Shown here: positions 53,378 to 63,909 of the stretch, piece after piece | How positions within the stretch are numbered: the first letter of the stretch is position 1 | Layout of the letters: every line of letters begins with the position of its first letter | NCBI GenBank assembly: GCA_029215795.1 | Contig: JARDYH010000001.1 | Location: 9,666,001-9,730,000, forward strand | From: Anniella stebbinsi | Taxonomy: Eukaryota; Chordata; Lepidosauria; Squamata; Anniellidae | Reading direction: 5' to 3' | Length of the DNA: 64,000 nucleotides | Program-made: the position numbers and the translations under genes | The notes under the pieces: model-generated | Told to the model about the DNA's origin: nothing | The model's database searches: none | The model's input: only the letters and a program-made list of their open reading frames with translations

Positions 53378-53480
53378 TCTCTTGGCTTTCGATCCCACTA
53401 TACAGAAGGAAGCAAAGCCAGCACCTGTGAACTAGCTGACCTTTCTGTTCAGTACAAACTGCAGAGCTACACAGGAGGGT
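53361..53480 (+). repeat. Right copy of a ~115-bp direct repeat
   Basis: 'agcacctgtgaactagctga' and 'cctttctgttcagtacaaac' pair with 52011-52125. The 5' part overlaps the third 35-bp tandem unit. Confidence 0.8.
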
Positions 53481-53554
53481 CACCGATGCAACTGAAGCCA
53501 ACTCAAGGAGGTAAGGTAATGGTTTCTGCTTTTGGCATGGAAAAGAAAAGACTC

Positions 53555-53705
53555 ATGCCACAATTCTAAGCATGCTGTTGAGTCAGCCCAATTGAACTGA
53601 CCTCGGCAGCACCATCTTATATGTGTCTAACTCAGAAACAATATCCATTGAGTTCAATGGGACTTGCTACCAACTAAGCATGGATACAACCGCAGCCTAA
53701 CTACA
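53555..53705. mobile_element. Family D palindromic MITE, interrupted
   Basis: 'ccacaattctaagcatgctg' at the left and 'ccattgagttcaatgggact' to 'caaccgcagccta' at the right are family D. About 50 bp of other sequence sit between. Confidence 0.55.
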
Positions 53706-53725
53706 CATGACACCGAGGATGCGAG

Positions 53726-54045
53726 TAGGGTGACCATATGAAAAGGAGGACAGGGCTCCTGTATCTTTAACAGTTGCATTTGAAAGGGGAATTTCAGCAG
53801 GTGTCATTTTTGTGCATGCAGCACCTGGTGAAATTCCCTCTTCATCACATCAGTTAAAGCTGCAGGAGCCCTTCCCTCTGTTGTGTATGGTCACTCTGGT
53901 ATAGCTCCTGCATCTTTAATTGTTGTGATGAAGAGGGGATTTCAGCAGGTGCTGCATGCCTACAACTGACACCTGCTGAAATCCCCCTTTCAAAACAACT
54001 TAAAAATACAGGAGCCCTTGTCCTCCTTTCCATATGATTGCCCTA
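53726..54045. mobile_element. hAT-type MITE, family C, with TSD
   Basis: 320 bp, left terminus tagggtgaccatatg, right terminus catatgattgcccta. Flanks gatgcgag (53718-53725) and gatgcgat (54046-54053), 7 of 8. Same arm structure as 46778-47095, including central 'gtatggtcactctggtatag'. Non-coding. Confidence 0.92.
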
Positions 54046-54053
54046 GATGCGAT

Positions 54054-55178
54054 TGCAATGAAAAACATTTTGTTGCTTTAAAAAATTAAACAATTAATTA
54101 CTTAATTAAATTACTTAATTAAAATCAAAATAATTTTAAAAATAAATTAAGTCTCTCTCTGTGTGTGTAATAGTCACTAGCACTGCAGTATATGGGAAAA
54201 GGAGATTTCAGCTTTCCCTTTCAAGCAGTGACAGCCATAAAAATTCTCCTCTCCCCTGCATGACATTCCTGCATTAGGAAAAAAACCTCCTATTGGCATG
54301 TGTATGAGATCCCCCCCCCCAATACTAATTGCTAGGTGGGGAGGGGCCGACTTTTTTTTACTGAGATTGCTACTGGGGCTGGTGGGCTTAAACCTCCTCT
54401 CTCCATGCTCTGCAGCATAGATGTCTATTACCCAGCTATTTGATTTTTTAAAAGACAATGTGATTGCTTAGTGATCATGTCATTATGGCCATGTGTTGTA
54501 CAGAGTGAGGATCATTTACCTCTAGCCAAAGTTTTTCCTCCTTTTGCAATTTGTTTCTTTTGCTGTTTCCTCTTCTTTTCTCATAGCATCCAATGTTTCC
54601 CCCCCTTTTATCCTTTTCGCTCTGCCTCTATTCATACTTTTCCTTTTAAGTGTAGCGCTGCCTCCTTAAGAAGAGTGTACATTCTAGAAGCAAAAGCAAA
54701 AAGCTACATACTCTGCCCCATGGTGGAGCAGCGATGCAATAAAATGCTTCCATTACTGAGAAATCATGTATATTTTGCTTTGTACATTATGATTTATGAG
54801 TTTTTAAATGCATTTCTTGTTCGCTGTCCCTTTTATCTTTTTCTGTTGTTACACGCCTGGAATACCAATCGATTTTAGCTGACGCTCTGAATAACAGTCT
54901 GAGGGAGTGCCTTTCCCTCCTCAATAAACTGCAAAACATTTTCTTTGATTAAGCGAGATGCAAATACGAAATGACTCAGGTGTGAGTCTGTACTCTTTGT
55001 GGAGAAATGGAAAAGTTTGCTTTTTAAAAAGTTAATATGTAATTGCAGGTATTGCAGAATTTCCTTAGGCAAAGGTCTTACATGAGTAACAGAACAATCC
55101 CATGCTCCAGGCAAAACCTTTTCCTAGATAAAATATCGACGGTTCTACAGCTCACAAGAGTTACAATAGGAGAGCGCA
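54054..55178. other. No gene recognised
   Basis: Anonymous sequence with an 'attaatta' low-complexity patch at 54085-54150. A 135-codon open frame at 54471-54878 (plus) is rich in F, L, C and Y and has no recognised domain; probably chance in T-rich DNA. Confidence 0.4.
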
Positions 55179-55322
55179 CAGTGGAGGCTGGTCGCTCCGA
55201 TGTCGGTGGGGCAGTGAATCTGCTCCGGGGGGTTGTCAGAACCAGTCAGAACTCTAAAGGAGCTATTCACATCTGGAGGGGATTCACCAGTCCATTGGCA
55301 TCGAAGCTGCCAGCCTCCACTG
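55179..55322. mobile_element. hAT-type MITE, family B, nested in SINE
   Basis: 144 bp, termini cagtggaggctgg and ccagcctccactg (perfect 13-bp inverted pair). Flanks agagcgca (55171-55178) and aaagcaca (55323-55330), 6 of 8. On the right the tRNA-SINE begins at once, so the insertion fell within or at the head of the SINE. Confidence 0.82.
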
Positions 55323-55641
55323 AAAGCACAGGCTTTGCCTCCAAAAGGTCCCAGGTTGAATCCCTGACATCTCCAGGTACAGATGGGAAAGACTTTTGTC
55401 TGAAACCTTGGAGAACTCCTGCAAGTTAGCTTAGACATTATCAAGCTCAATCAGCTTTTCTCAACCTTCTCTGCCTTCCAGAGTTTTTGAACGAAAACTC
55501 CCAGTATTCCTGACCATTGGCCAAGGTAGCTGGGGCTAATGGGAGTTGAAGTCCAAAACAGCTGGAGAGCACCAGGATGGGGAAGGCTGAGCTAGATGAG
55601 CCATTGGTCTGACTCAGTTGAAGGCAGCTTCCTCTGTTCAT
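55323..55641 (+). mobile_element. tRNA-derived SINE with two MITE insertions
   Basis: 'agcacaggctttgcctccaa', 'aaggtcccaggttgaatccc' (B box), 'gtctgaaaccttggagaact', then after the insertion at 55452-55589 'tgagccattggtctgactca' and 'gaaggcagcttcctctgttc'. Same family as 13942 and 42094. The 5' head lies beyond the family B insertion and is poorly recognisable. Confidence 0.8.
55452..55589. mobile_element. hAT-type MITE, family E, nested in SINE
   Basis: 138 bp from cagcttttctcaacct to aggatggggaaggctg. Flanks agctcaat (55444-55451) and agctagat (55590-55597), 6 of 8. Core 'gaaaactcccagtattcctg' against 'ctaatgggagttgaagtcc'. Removing it restores the SINE order seen at 42094-42275. Confidence 0.85.
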
Positions 55642-55989
55642 TGTTTAGAGAGAGGCATATATGTCAGGATTTGGCCTAGCACCTCTTCAGAACCCCACCT
55701 TCCCCAAGAAGATGTGGGAATGGATTCAGAGTCAGATGGGGAGGAGGGGGAAGGGCTTGCTAAGCTGCCGCGATCTCAGGCAATAGGGGAGAGTAACACA
55801 GAGGAGTCTTTCCAGACTCAGATTACATTTGAACAAGCATGGGTGTGCCAGAGGTTGCACATTATGTTAGTGCAACCCATTGCACACTAGCACAACTGGC
55901 TGCACGAGCGTAATGGACAATGGCTTGCACAATGGGAAGATTCAGTGGAGTACTGCTAGCGCTAGTTGAGTTTGCGGAATGACACTGTT
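55642..55989. other. No gene recognised
   Basis: Anonymous; a 90-codon frame (55618-55890) contains an acidic run but no recognised domain. Confidence 0.4.
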
Positions 55990-56105
55990 GGGTACTGCCC
56001 ATCGTCCCCAGCTACTAATATTCAAAAGCGTACTGCTGCTGATATGGAAGGTAATATACAGCCATCATGACCAGTCACCATTGACAGCTTTGTCCTCCAT
56101 AAGGA
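55990..56105 (-). mobile_element. CR1-type LINE fragment
   Basis: Antisense 'actgctgctgatatggaagg', 'taatatacagccatcatgac' and 'ttgacagctttgtcctccat', equivalent to 2690-2775. Confidence 0.65.
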
Positions 56106-56172
56106 AAAAAAAATGTTCAATTATCAGTGTAAGTCAGTGGCATAGTAGAACCAGAGCTTGAAGGGAGATAGC

Positions 56173-56540
56173 ATCATAGAATCATAGAATAGTAGAGTTG
56201 GAAGGGGCCTGGCTCAATGCAGGAATCCACCTTAAAGCATACCGGAAAGATGGTTGTTCAGCTGCCTCTTGAAGGCCTCTCGTGTGGGAGAGCCCACGAC
56301 CTCCCTAGGTCATTGGTTCTATTATTATACTGCTCTAACAGTCAAGAGGTTTTTCCTGATGTCTAGCCAGAATCTGGTTTCCTGTAACATGAGCCCATTA
56401 TTTCAAGTCCTGCGCTCTGGGATGATCGAGAAGAGATCCTGGTCCTCCTCTGTGTGACAACTTTTCAAATATTTGAAGAGTGCTATCATGTCTCCCCTCA
56501 GTCTTCTCTTCTCATGGCTAAACATGCCCAGTTCTAGTGT
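56173..56540 (-). mobile_element. CR1 LINE 3' copy
   Basis: Antisense copy from atcatagaatcatagaatag through 'ggccttgaagaggcagctg'-type text to 'cttctcatggctaaacatgc'. It lacks about 25 bp near its end compared with 36509. Aligns to 23330-23820. Confidence 0.92.
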
Positions 56541-57239
56541 TTTTTGATGCTGATCTGCCACCCCTCTCAGATTTCCCTGAGCTTAGTTGCAAAATAGGTT
56601 TTCCCATCAATAATATATTGTTGTCAGCTATCCTTGTTGTAACGCAAAGAATTCTGTAGGGACTTGGACGGGCAATTGAGACTTATTCATTTTGCAAGAA
56701 GACCTGCTCCTGGCAGAGATGGAAACTGCTAGAATGGGCTGGTTCATTTGGGATCAACACAGCTGCCTACATTTTTGGACTCGCCTTGGGACTGTTGTGC
56801 TGAGGGCCTGCACTTTAAAATTCACCCCTACATTGCTGAGTTTAGTGAGAGGTCACCTCCTCATCCTCTCCAGAAATAATTTGGATTATCTTGGGCATCT
56901 TATTTACATCCAGGAACTTGAGCTGGAGGCTGTCTTCACAGCGCTGAGTTGGCGCTGCTCCACCGCCAAACCCCACAGGATCTCTGGTGTAGGGTGGCAG
57001 CGAGTTACCTAGATGAAGGAAGGCAGCACGGGATTTCCGGTGGCTGTTAGGCTGAATGGGTCTGCTCCTTCCTCCTTCTGCAGCTTCCAGTGACCAATGG
57101 GAGGTTGCCTTCCTCCCAGGAACACCCCTGGAGCAGCGCCGGTGTGAGGAAAGATGGTGGAAGAGCTGACCTTGCTTGGGCAGGAGAAGTCAGGGTAAAT
57201 CCCTGAGTTTTCTGTTGTGGATCATTGGCTCTTTGCCCT

Positions 57240-57282
57240 GGGGTTGCTCCGAATCTACGCAATGCAGATTCGGAGTCACCCC
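57240..57282. repeat. Inverted repeat (hairpin)
   Basis: ggggttgctccgaatct pairs with agattcggagtcacccc (15 of 17), with a loop acgcaatgc. Confidence 0.85.
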
Positions 57283-57922
57283 GGGGTCTCCAGAGCATAT
57301 AGAACAAGCACGGGCTCATGGCACCGATACCACCAGCTGATTTATCTGCTTTGTATTCCGCTTTGAGCCCGGTAGCACATTTTGTCATTTGCTAGCGAGC
57401 AGGTTAGAGCAAAACGTGCCGCGAAGAGATCGCTAAATTGCTGACTGAGTCCTGCGTGGTATTGATTAAGCAGGTTGATGTTACATTATCTAAAAGCATC
57501 AAGTGGGGTTTTATTTCTTTCTCCTTCCCCCCGCCTACACATCTAAAGCTATATGTTTTCTTGTTCCTTCTAATTGTGGAAGGAAGGTCAGCACAGAATG
57601 TCTCCTCCGGCAGGATAATCCGAGACCAAAACGTCCTCCGTGAATCGAAAAGGGTGTATCAGCGGAATGAGCTCCTTGCTGAACGCCACGCAGAGGCTTC
57701 TCGTGTTTGGCGTTTTCTGATGACATAAGCTTTGACCTTGTTGTGAATCCTTTGATGGAACTGCTACTTTTGCTCCCTGCGGTCTAATCTGCAATCTGTA
57801 GTACTGATAGAAAGATCTACCATTTGCATGAGCCGCGGGGCTTTTGATCTGCTGCAGTTCAGAAGAGGAGGTTAGAAAAAGACGTCTTTGGGTTTTTTTC
57901 TCCTCTAAAGATTTTGAACTAC

Positions 57923-57925
<3 letters not shown>

Positions 57926-57960
<35 letters not shown>
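57926..57960 (+). repeat. (AC)n microsatellite
   Basis: About 17 uninterrupted units. Confidence 0.97.
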
Positions 57961-57962
<2 letters not shown>

Positions 57963-58159
57963 CAATTGTGAAAATTAATACAAAACAGCTGCATAAGATT
58001 TGCTTGTGGTAACCAAAAAAGCCAAAGGCATTGATCTGTTTTATAGCTGCTTTTAAGTCAATTTATTAATACCGAATTTTTAAAAAAGTAGATTTTAAAT
58101 TCAAATTGTTCAAGTTTTAAATCCAACTCAGGCTGTTGGGTTGTGTGATTGATTTGATG

Positions 58160-58599
58160 TCGACAAATTGAAATGTGTTCAAAGGAGGGCGACAAAGATG
58201 GCGAGGTGCATGGAGGAGAAAGATTGAAAGGGATGTTTAGCCTGGAGAAGAGACCATTATGATGTGATAGGATAGCCATCTTCAAACATTTGAAGGGTTG
58301 TCACCGAGATGATGGATCAAATTCATTTTCTGTTGCTCCAGAGGGTAGGAGCCAAACCACTGGGTTCAAATTACAAGAAAAAGTTTTACACTAAACCTTA
58401 GGAAGAACGTCCTGATGGTACGAACTGTTGGACAGTTGGACAAATTGCCTCGGAAGCTGATAAACTTCCATGCATTATAGGTTTTTAAGTGGGGCTGGAT
58501 GATGGCTACCAGTTGGAGATGCAGTAGTGTTTGATTTCCTGCATGGTCAGGGGGTTGGGCTAGATGTCCTTTGAGGTCCCTTCCAACTCTCTGTTTCTG
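58160..58599 (+). mobile_element. CR1 LINE 3' copy, diverged subfamily
   Basis: Sense: 'tgttcaaaggagggcgacaa', 'gatgtttagcctggagaaga', 'cttcaaacatttgaagggtt', 'cctgcatggtcagggggttg', 'gatgtcctttgaggtccctt' and 'ccaactctctgtttctg'. More diverged than 23330-23820 and of a different subfamily. Confidence 0.85.
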
Positions 58600-58792
58600 T
58601 GGGCCTGTTCAGATGACACACTAAGCCATGGTTAGACCACTAATCTTTTGCAGCAAATGGTTAGCGAGCATGTTTAAACCGTGGTTATGTAGCCACCATG
58701 GTTAGGATAGGTTCACATGACACGCTAAGCCATAATGTTCAGCTCAAAATGCTTAACCTCCATGGCTTAGCGTGTCATCTGAACAGGGTCAT
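58600..58792. mobile_element. Foldback MITE, family F
   Basis: Ends gggcctgttcagatgacac and gtgtcatctgaacagggtc are inverted repeats. The interior has inverted 'aagccatggttag' and 'ctccatggctta' words. It abuts the CR1 3' end. Flanking tgtttctg (58592-58599) and tgtttcta (58793-58800) could be an 8-bp TSD, but the TIR offset leaves this uncertain. The termini resemble family A (ttcagatgacac against ttcggacgacac). Confidence 0.7.
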
Positions 58793-58800
58793 TGTTTCTA

Positions 58801-60209
58801 ACTGAATTGCTCAAAATATTGTTATGATTTAGTAATTATCGACTCATTTGATTGACTCCCCCCCCTCCTTACGCTCAGTTATATTCTGAGATAAAAAGTC
58901 TTTACTGGACTGCTTGTCTTAAGAAGGTATTGTTTTTACATTCTGAGATTTTTGTGTGGAGTTTTTTGTTTTGTTTTGGGAATTGTGTTATATTACTGCC
59001 GGTTCTGATACAAACTGCCTCGAGCACATTACATGGAAAGGCAGTACATAAATAAAATCGACACAGACTTTTGACTGATGCCTCTGGAACTTGCCCTGTC
59101 CTTGCCCTGGACTGCACTGCTTGTCTGTAGCCTCTCGGACTGGCAACCATTCTACAACACAGAACTCCAGACTTGAGGGCACCCTTGATGCACAGAGCCT
59201 AATTTGCTTGGTTTGCTGAGGGACCAGAGCACTGTGGCACAGGGTGTAAGGTGCTAACTTTTGACTGCCAGAGGCCCTGAATTACCATCCTCACCCCCCA
59301 CCCCAGTGCCTGAGAAGGATGAAAGAAATGGCAGTCAGCCAAGAGTTGAAGAAACAAGTTGGGAGTATGTATCACAGGAGACTGAGTATGAAAACTGAAA
59401 AATCTGACCAGCACTGATATTAGTCCTCCTGTGTTCCACAGCTTTTGGCAACCTCCTGGATTGGCTTCATTTTCAACCTTGTTTGTTGCATATATTGAGC
59501 CTCTGGAGGGATGGAGGAGCTGAGTCCTAATGAAAGGGTAATGCAGTTGAAAAACAGCAAGCGGTTTCTTTCTGGCATAAATCTGAGAGACCCTCACTTC
59601 ATTTGTCTGATATGATTCCACCGGGGCCTTTTAAACTCTGCAAACAGAGGGATGGTACACATTTCATATAGTGATGCTGAAGAGCTTGGAAATGACTTAG
59701 TCAGGGGAAAGAGAAAAAAACAGCCACAGCAGCAGCAGTGAGGATGGGGATCAACCCCAAAACCTTGACACAAAAACAGCCAGATGTGAAAATGATGGGA
59801 AGCTTTTATTTATAAGAGTCCTGGGGGCATCTTTGTGACAGAAAACACAGCTTTAAAAAGGTAACAGGACCACAGATGTCTGTGAACCTCAGGAATGTCT
59901 CCAGGGCTAGAGAAAAACTCTTCAGCCCCCAAAATAAAATGCTTACCTAGCCACTGGACCTCAATTTACAATCCTCCTCATTTATTATGGTAAATGAAGC
60001 TCACTGTACTGAAAGAGGTGTGGAGGTAAATGCCAATTCTGTGCTTTGTTCAGATGGTATAACATTTTTTCCTTGGGGTTGCTATTTGGTGCCCAGAGAA
60101 TAACCCATGATGAGTATGATTTGATTTAATTGATTGTGTTTACCTTGTTTTTATGTCTGACACACACAGAGACACACACACTTACTTTAGATCTCCAGCA
60201 GAACAAGGT
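58801..60209. other. No gene recognised
   Basis: Anonymous sequence; 58985-59060 ('caaactgcctcgagcacatt', 'ggcagtacataaataaaat') resembles an L2-like 3' end. Nothing else is supportable. Confidence 0.4.
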
Positions 60210-60370
60210 GGCCAGTGCAAAAGGACTCCCGCATCTTTAATAGTTGAGCAGAAGAGGGAATTTCAGCAGGAACAGCATACAATACAATCTACCCCTGTTG
60301 AAATTCCATCTTCTCTTACCTGCTGAAGTTTCAGGATCCCTGTCCTTCTTTGCATCTGGCTGATCTGGGC
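60210..60370. mobile_element. hAT-type MITE, relative of 37949-38108
   Basis: 'ggtggccagtgcaaaaggac', 'gggaatttcagcaggaacag' and 'ctgttgaaattccatcttct', ending 'tttgcatctggctgatctgg'. Same arm order as 37949-38108, with eroded termini. Confidence 0.6.
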
Positions 60371-62051
60371 TGTGTATGGAGCAAGGGAAAAAAAATACCA
60401 GTGCTAGCTGTGACACATGGGAAAGTAGTAGATCACAGTGGTGGATGTAAGCCATAGTACCATAAGTCCTGGCAGCAAGAGGATTCCAGAATACTGGCAG
60501 GTGGGCAGCCATGGTTAGGAAAAGGTTCAGGTTAGGAATCTGGGATGGCAAGCAAGGTATCAGGACCTTGGACAGAGTACTGGGCCGTTAGACGCAGGGC
60601 AAAGTCAACCATGACATAACTCAATGCTCCCTAACCTAGTTTCTTCCAGATGTTTGAACTACAATTCCCATTATACTCCAGCCAGCATGACCCATTTCCA
60701 TCACCCTTTGTTTCCTTTGTTAGTTCCATAATTCTATGCTTTGGTGGATTTTAAATAGGGACTTTCTGTGCTAAATCCCGGCTTTCATCTACTACGATTC
60801 ATCTCTGCTGTTTTCTCTGATCCGATGTAGTCTTCAGCCAACCCACTCACTTCTGCAGATCTCTTTAAAGCTTCAGGGTTGATCGCAGCGTTGCAGTTTG
60901 AGGGACTGAAGTTGGCATGAGCTGACTCTCCTGTGGATCCGCGTTTGCCGAAATGGCTATATGAACAATGACGCATCCAGGTTGCAATTCAATGTTTCCT
61001 GGTTCAACCGTTTTTGGGAAAATTTGTCTGGATGTGTTGTGTTGACATCTGATTGGATAGGGAAGCATTTCAAGCAGAGTAAATTGCAGGGATGTGTGAA
61101 GAATTAGTTTCCAATTGTTTTTGATTTGCTTTGTCTTTTAATTCCATTTGTTTCTCTCTGTCTCTTTGTGTCTGACACTCCCCCCTCCCCCCTCTCCTCT
61201 GCCTCTTCTCTCTCTCTCTCACCCCCTTTCTCTCATTCTGCCCCCTCTCTCCCCCCTCTCTCCCTTCCCTACTCTCTCTCCCCCCTTTGTAACCCCCTTT
61301 CTCTCTCTCCCTCCCCACAGACTGTTGGGAGAGGGACAGGTTTCTCTTGCCAGTGGTCTGAAATGCTCACTTCCAGGGGGATTTTGAAATTAGGGTAAGG
61401 GCTGCAGGTTGCCCCCTTCTCTCTGTTTTATAGCAAGAGTGGTGTTACTTCTCTCTTCTGCTCCAGAATAGCTCACTTGTAAGTCTATGGGCACAAAAGG
61501 GCATTGTCCAAAGGGGGGAGTCTTGGTGGAGCAAAGACCCCTTTCCCCCCTTCCCCTGAACCAGTCAATTGATTTGATGGGTGTCAAACCAACTGACTGT
61601 ATCAGGGGAAAGGGGTGGGGAAAGGGATCTTTGCTCCATCAAGAAACAAGCTTGTGCTACCTTCAACCTTCACTGCATGGCATTCATTTGGAATTGTGCA
61701 GGATCAGGATCGGCCCCTTGAAAAGCCCTAAACTATTTCCTTTGCTTAGAAGACAAGCACACTTCCTTTCTTTCTTGCAGTGATGATTATGGGTCGCATT
61801 TTGCACTCTGTTATTTGCTCTCATCCACCTGCTGTTTTGAGCTTCAGAAGCAACTGGGGAACTGTTTCTCTCTCGATTGATGTAGAAAGTGCTCTACCTT
61901 GGTATTCATAAAGGCAACCCCTTAGAGAAGCAGGTGTGATGCTTCATAAGTGATGCAGGAGATCAAGCTGTGCCTCTTAATTTCACTCCTCAATGTTTTT
62001 GCCACCTGTGTTATGTCATCTTTTCATGGCCTTCACCATGGTTGACTCCGA
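60371..62051. other. No gene recognised; pyrimidine tract inside
   Basis: Anonymous sequence. 60630-60690 is a half-copy of family E ('tttgaactacaattcccatt'). 61178-61320 is a C/T-rich tract. Confidence 0.4.
61178..61320 (+). repeat. Polypyrimidine (CT/CCCT) tract
   Basis: About 140 bp almost entirely of C and T with 'ctctctctc' and 'cccctc' runs. Open frames rich in Ser/Leu/Pro or Arg/Glu/Gly here are artefacts. Confidence 0.95.
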
Positions 62052-62206
62052 CAGCCTTTCCCAATTGGGATGCCGTCCAGATGTGGGATGCCCTCCAGAT
62101 GAGTTGGACTACAAGCCCTGTCATCTCCAGATGATGTTGCCAGCCAAGTGGGATGATGGGAGTTACAGTCCAACAGGTCCGGAGGGTGCCGGGTTGGGGT
62201 AAGCTG
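62052..62206. mobile_element. hAT-type MITE, family E
   Basis: From cagcctttcccaattgg to cgggttggggtaagctg, with 'gttggactacaagccctgtc' against 'gatgggagttacagtccaac'. A 'gatgccctccagatg' segment is duplicated. TSD not readable. Confidence 0.8.
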
Positions 62207-63367
62207 CATGAAATAGTCAAATGGTCAATCAATGCAGTTAGAAGGAAGCCAACAGGTAACGTGGACAGCTTTCTCTCTCATGCAGGTTGATGGAGAGCTT
62301 TTGTGATTACAACATACCTGTTGAAATGTAATCCAAGGCTCTTGGCTTTGCAGCTGTTCAAATAATCATGGCGTGCCATGCTAAAATGGGAGTTATTGCT
62401 TTCAAGTCAATTACTTGATCAGCTAAAACAAGACACAGACGCTTCTTAATTTTTTGTCATCTGTGCCCTAGAATCCACCATCACTCTAGGCAAGCAGAAT
62501 TACCACACTTCTGTGCATCTGTCACATCTCCAAGGGGAAAAAAGCAAAAACAAAACAAATCAAAAAGTAAAAAAGAAGCAAACTTTTAACGTAGACATAT
62601 CAATTCAAGAGGAACCTTTTAATGATCAGCTTGTGGTGGTTTCTCCCTATGTGTTAGCTTCAGGCTGGAAAAAAAAATAGCAAACATGTTTGATGTACAG
62701 ATTAATAAACCAGAGGAGCATTGATTGGTCTGGTGGATGGAGGAGGAGGAGGAGGAGGTATATTTGCTTGCTTTCATTAAATATTATCAAGAGGAGGCTA
62801 TTTTGGTACCATTCCCAGATACAGCATAGAAACAAACACTAATAACTAATTTATTTTCCTCTACCGGAGTCATTTACATTTGAATGCCGATGAAAGGGCC
62901 CCCTAGATATAGATGGGATTACTCACTTAAATGGAGTCCTTAATTTAGAGCTAATTCATGCGATTGGCTTTCTCCTCCACAGTCGTGTGGATGGGATAAT
63001 AAACAGGAGCGGCTGCATTTGCAAATAATTTCATGCTTCACAACATCAACTCGGGCAATCTCTGGCATGTGCAAGTGAGAATGCAGATCTTGAAATGCAA
63101 GGCATGATCCAGCAGAAGTCAAGACCCACTGTTGCATTCAGTGGGAGGGATTTAAGCAGACATTCAACAGGTTTTCTAGACCAGCCTTACAAACACCCTG
63201 TATTGGGCATGGAAGCAAATAGGTAGCTACTGTGGTTCTTTGAACAATAGGTGGGGTATGAAAAAAACTTAACTGTATCAGTTGTGATGGACAGATTCTG
63301 CCACTAGCTGAAGCTGTTAGTCTAGGGATCACTAATTCTCACCTGGACAGCAATGGATTTGAAATGA
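62207..63367. other. No gene recognised; (GGA)n patch and low-repeat segment
   Basis: Contains a short (GGA)n run at 62737-62758. 62860-63110 lacks recognisable repeats and could be conserved non-coding DNA; this is inference only. Confidence 0.4.
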
Positions 63368-63588
63368 GAGCCAGTGTGGTGTAGTGGTTAGAGTGTTAGA
63401 CTGGGAGTTGGGAGATCCGGGTTCTAGCCCTCACTCATCCATGGAAGCTCACTGGGTGACTTTGGGCCAGTCACAGACTCTTAGCCCAACCTACCTAACA
63501 GGGTTGTCATGGTGAAGATGAAATGGAGAGGAGGAGGGTTTCCTTGGGGTAAAAAAGGCAGGATATAAATGAAATAAATAAAATAAAT
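63368..63588 (+). mobile_element. Sauria-type tRNA SINE, near full length
   Basis: tRNA-related head 'agccagtgtggtgtagtggt' with A-box region 'tagtggttagagtgtta', 'gggagatccgggttctagcc' with a B-box-like ggttctagccc. Then 'gctcactgggtgactttggg', 'ccagtcacagactcttagcc' and 'cagggttgtcatggtgaaga', and a BovB-like tail 'ttccttggggtaaaaaaggc', 'aggatataaatgaaataaat'. The best-preserved copy in the window. Pol III transcription from the internal boxes is the known mode for the family. Confidence 0.93.
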
Positions 63589-63604
63589 GTGCTAAGCTTT
63601 AGCT

Positions 63605-63691
63605 CAGCCTTCCCCATCGGCCATGCTGGCTGGGGGAATGACAGAAGCTGTAATCCAACCGAGCTGGAGGGTATCAGGTGGGAAAAGGCCG
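63605..63691. mobile_element. hAT-type MITE, family E, internally deleted, with TSD
   Basis: From cagccttccccatcggcc to gtgggaaaaggccg, flanked by ctttagct (63597-63604) and ccttagct (63692-63699), 7 of 8. Only 87 bp; the left half is shortened compared with 24327 or 55452. Confidence 0.8.
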
Positions 63692-63891
63692 CCTTAGCTG
63701 TACTGCATCCATATCCCTCTTTACAGGAATTGTTTCCAAAGCTGTCATGAGGCTCCTCAATGGCAGGTCAATCCATTCGCACTTCAGTTCCTCTGCCATG
63801 CTGTTCGTCTTCAAGACGTCAGCTCACGTATCCTAGACCAAGCGCACCCCCAGCATGGAGTCCTCTGATGGCGCCTTTGTGTCTTGGCATG

Positions 63892-63909
63892 ATTCCCCCC
63901 CCCCCCCGC
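63892..63909 (+). repeat. Poly-C run
   Basis: About 14 consecutive C bases starting near 63895; prone to length error. Confidence 0.9.

Larger units (their letters stand above)
56541..58159. other. No gene recognised; hairpin and (AC)n inside
   Basis: Anonymous sequence. Open frames of 96-113 codons at 56692-57012, 57047-57388 and 57438-57728 overlap on both strands without domains. Contains the hairpin at 57240-57282 and the AC run at 57926-57960. Confidence 0.4.

Noticed and set aside
52011..53480. LTR retrotransposon with 115-bp LTRs
   Set aside because: No TG...CA ends, primer-binding site, polypurine tract or gag/pol remnant; the interior is mostly a family A MITE.
54471..54878. 135-codon plus-strand frame as a membrane protein
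   Set aside because: Composition follows T-rich DNA; no signal peptide pattern or homologous domain recognised.
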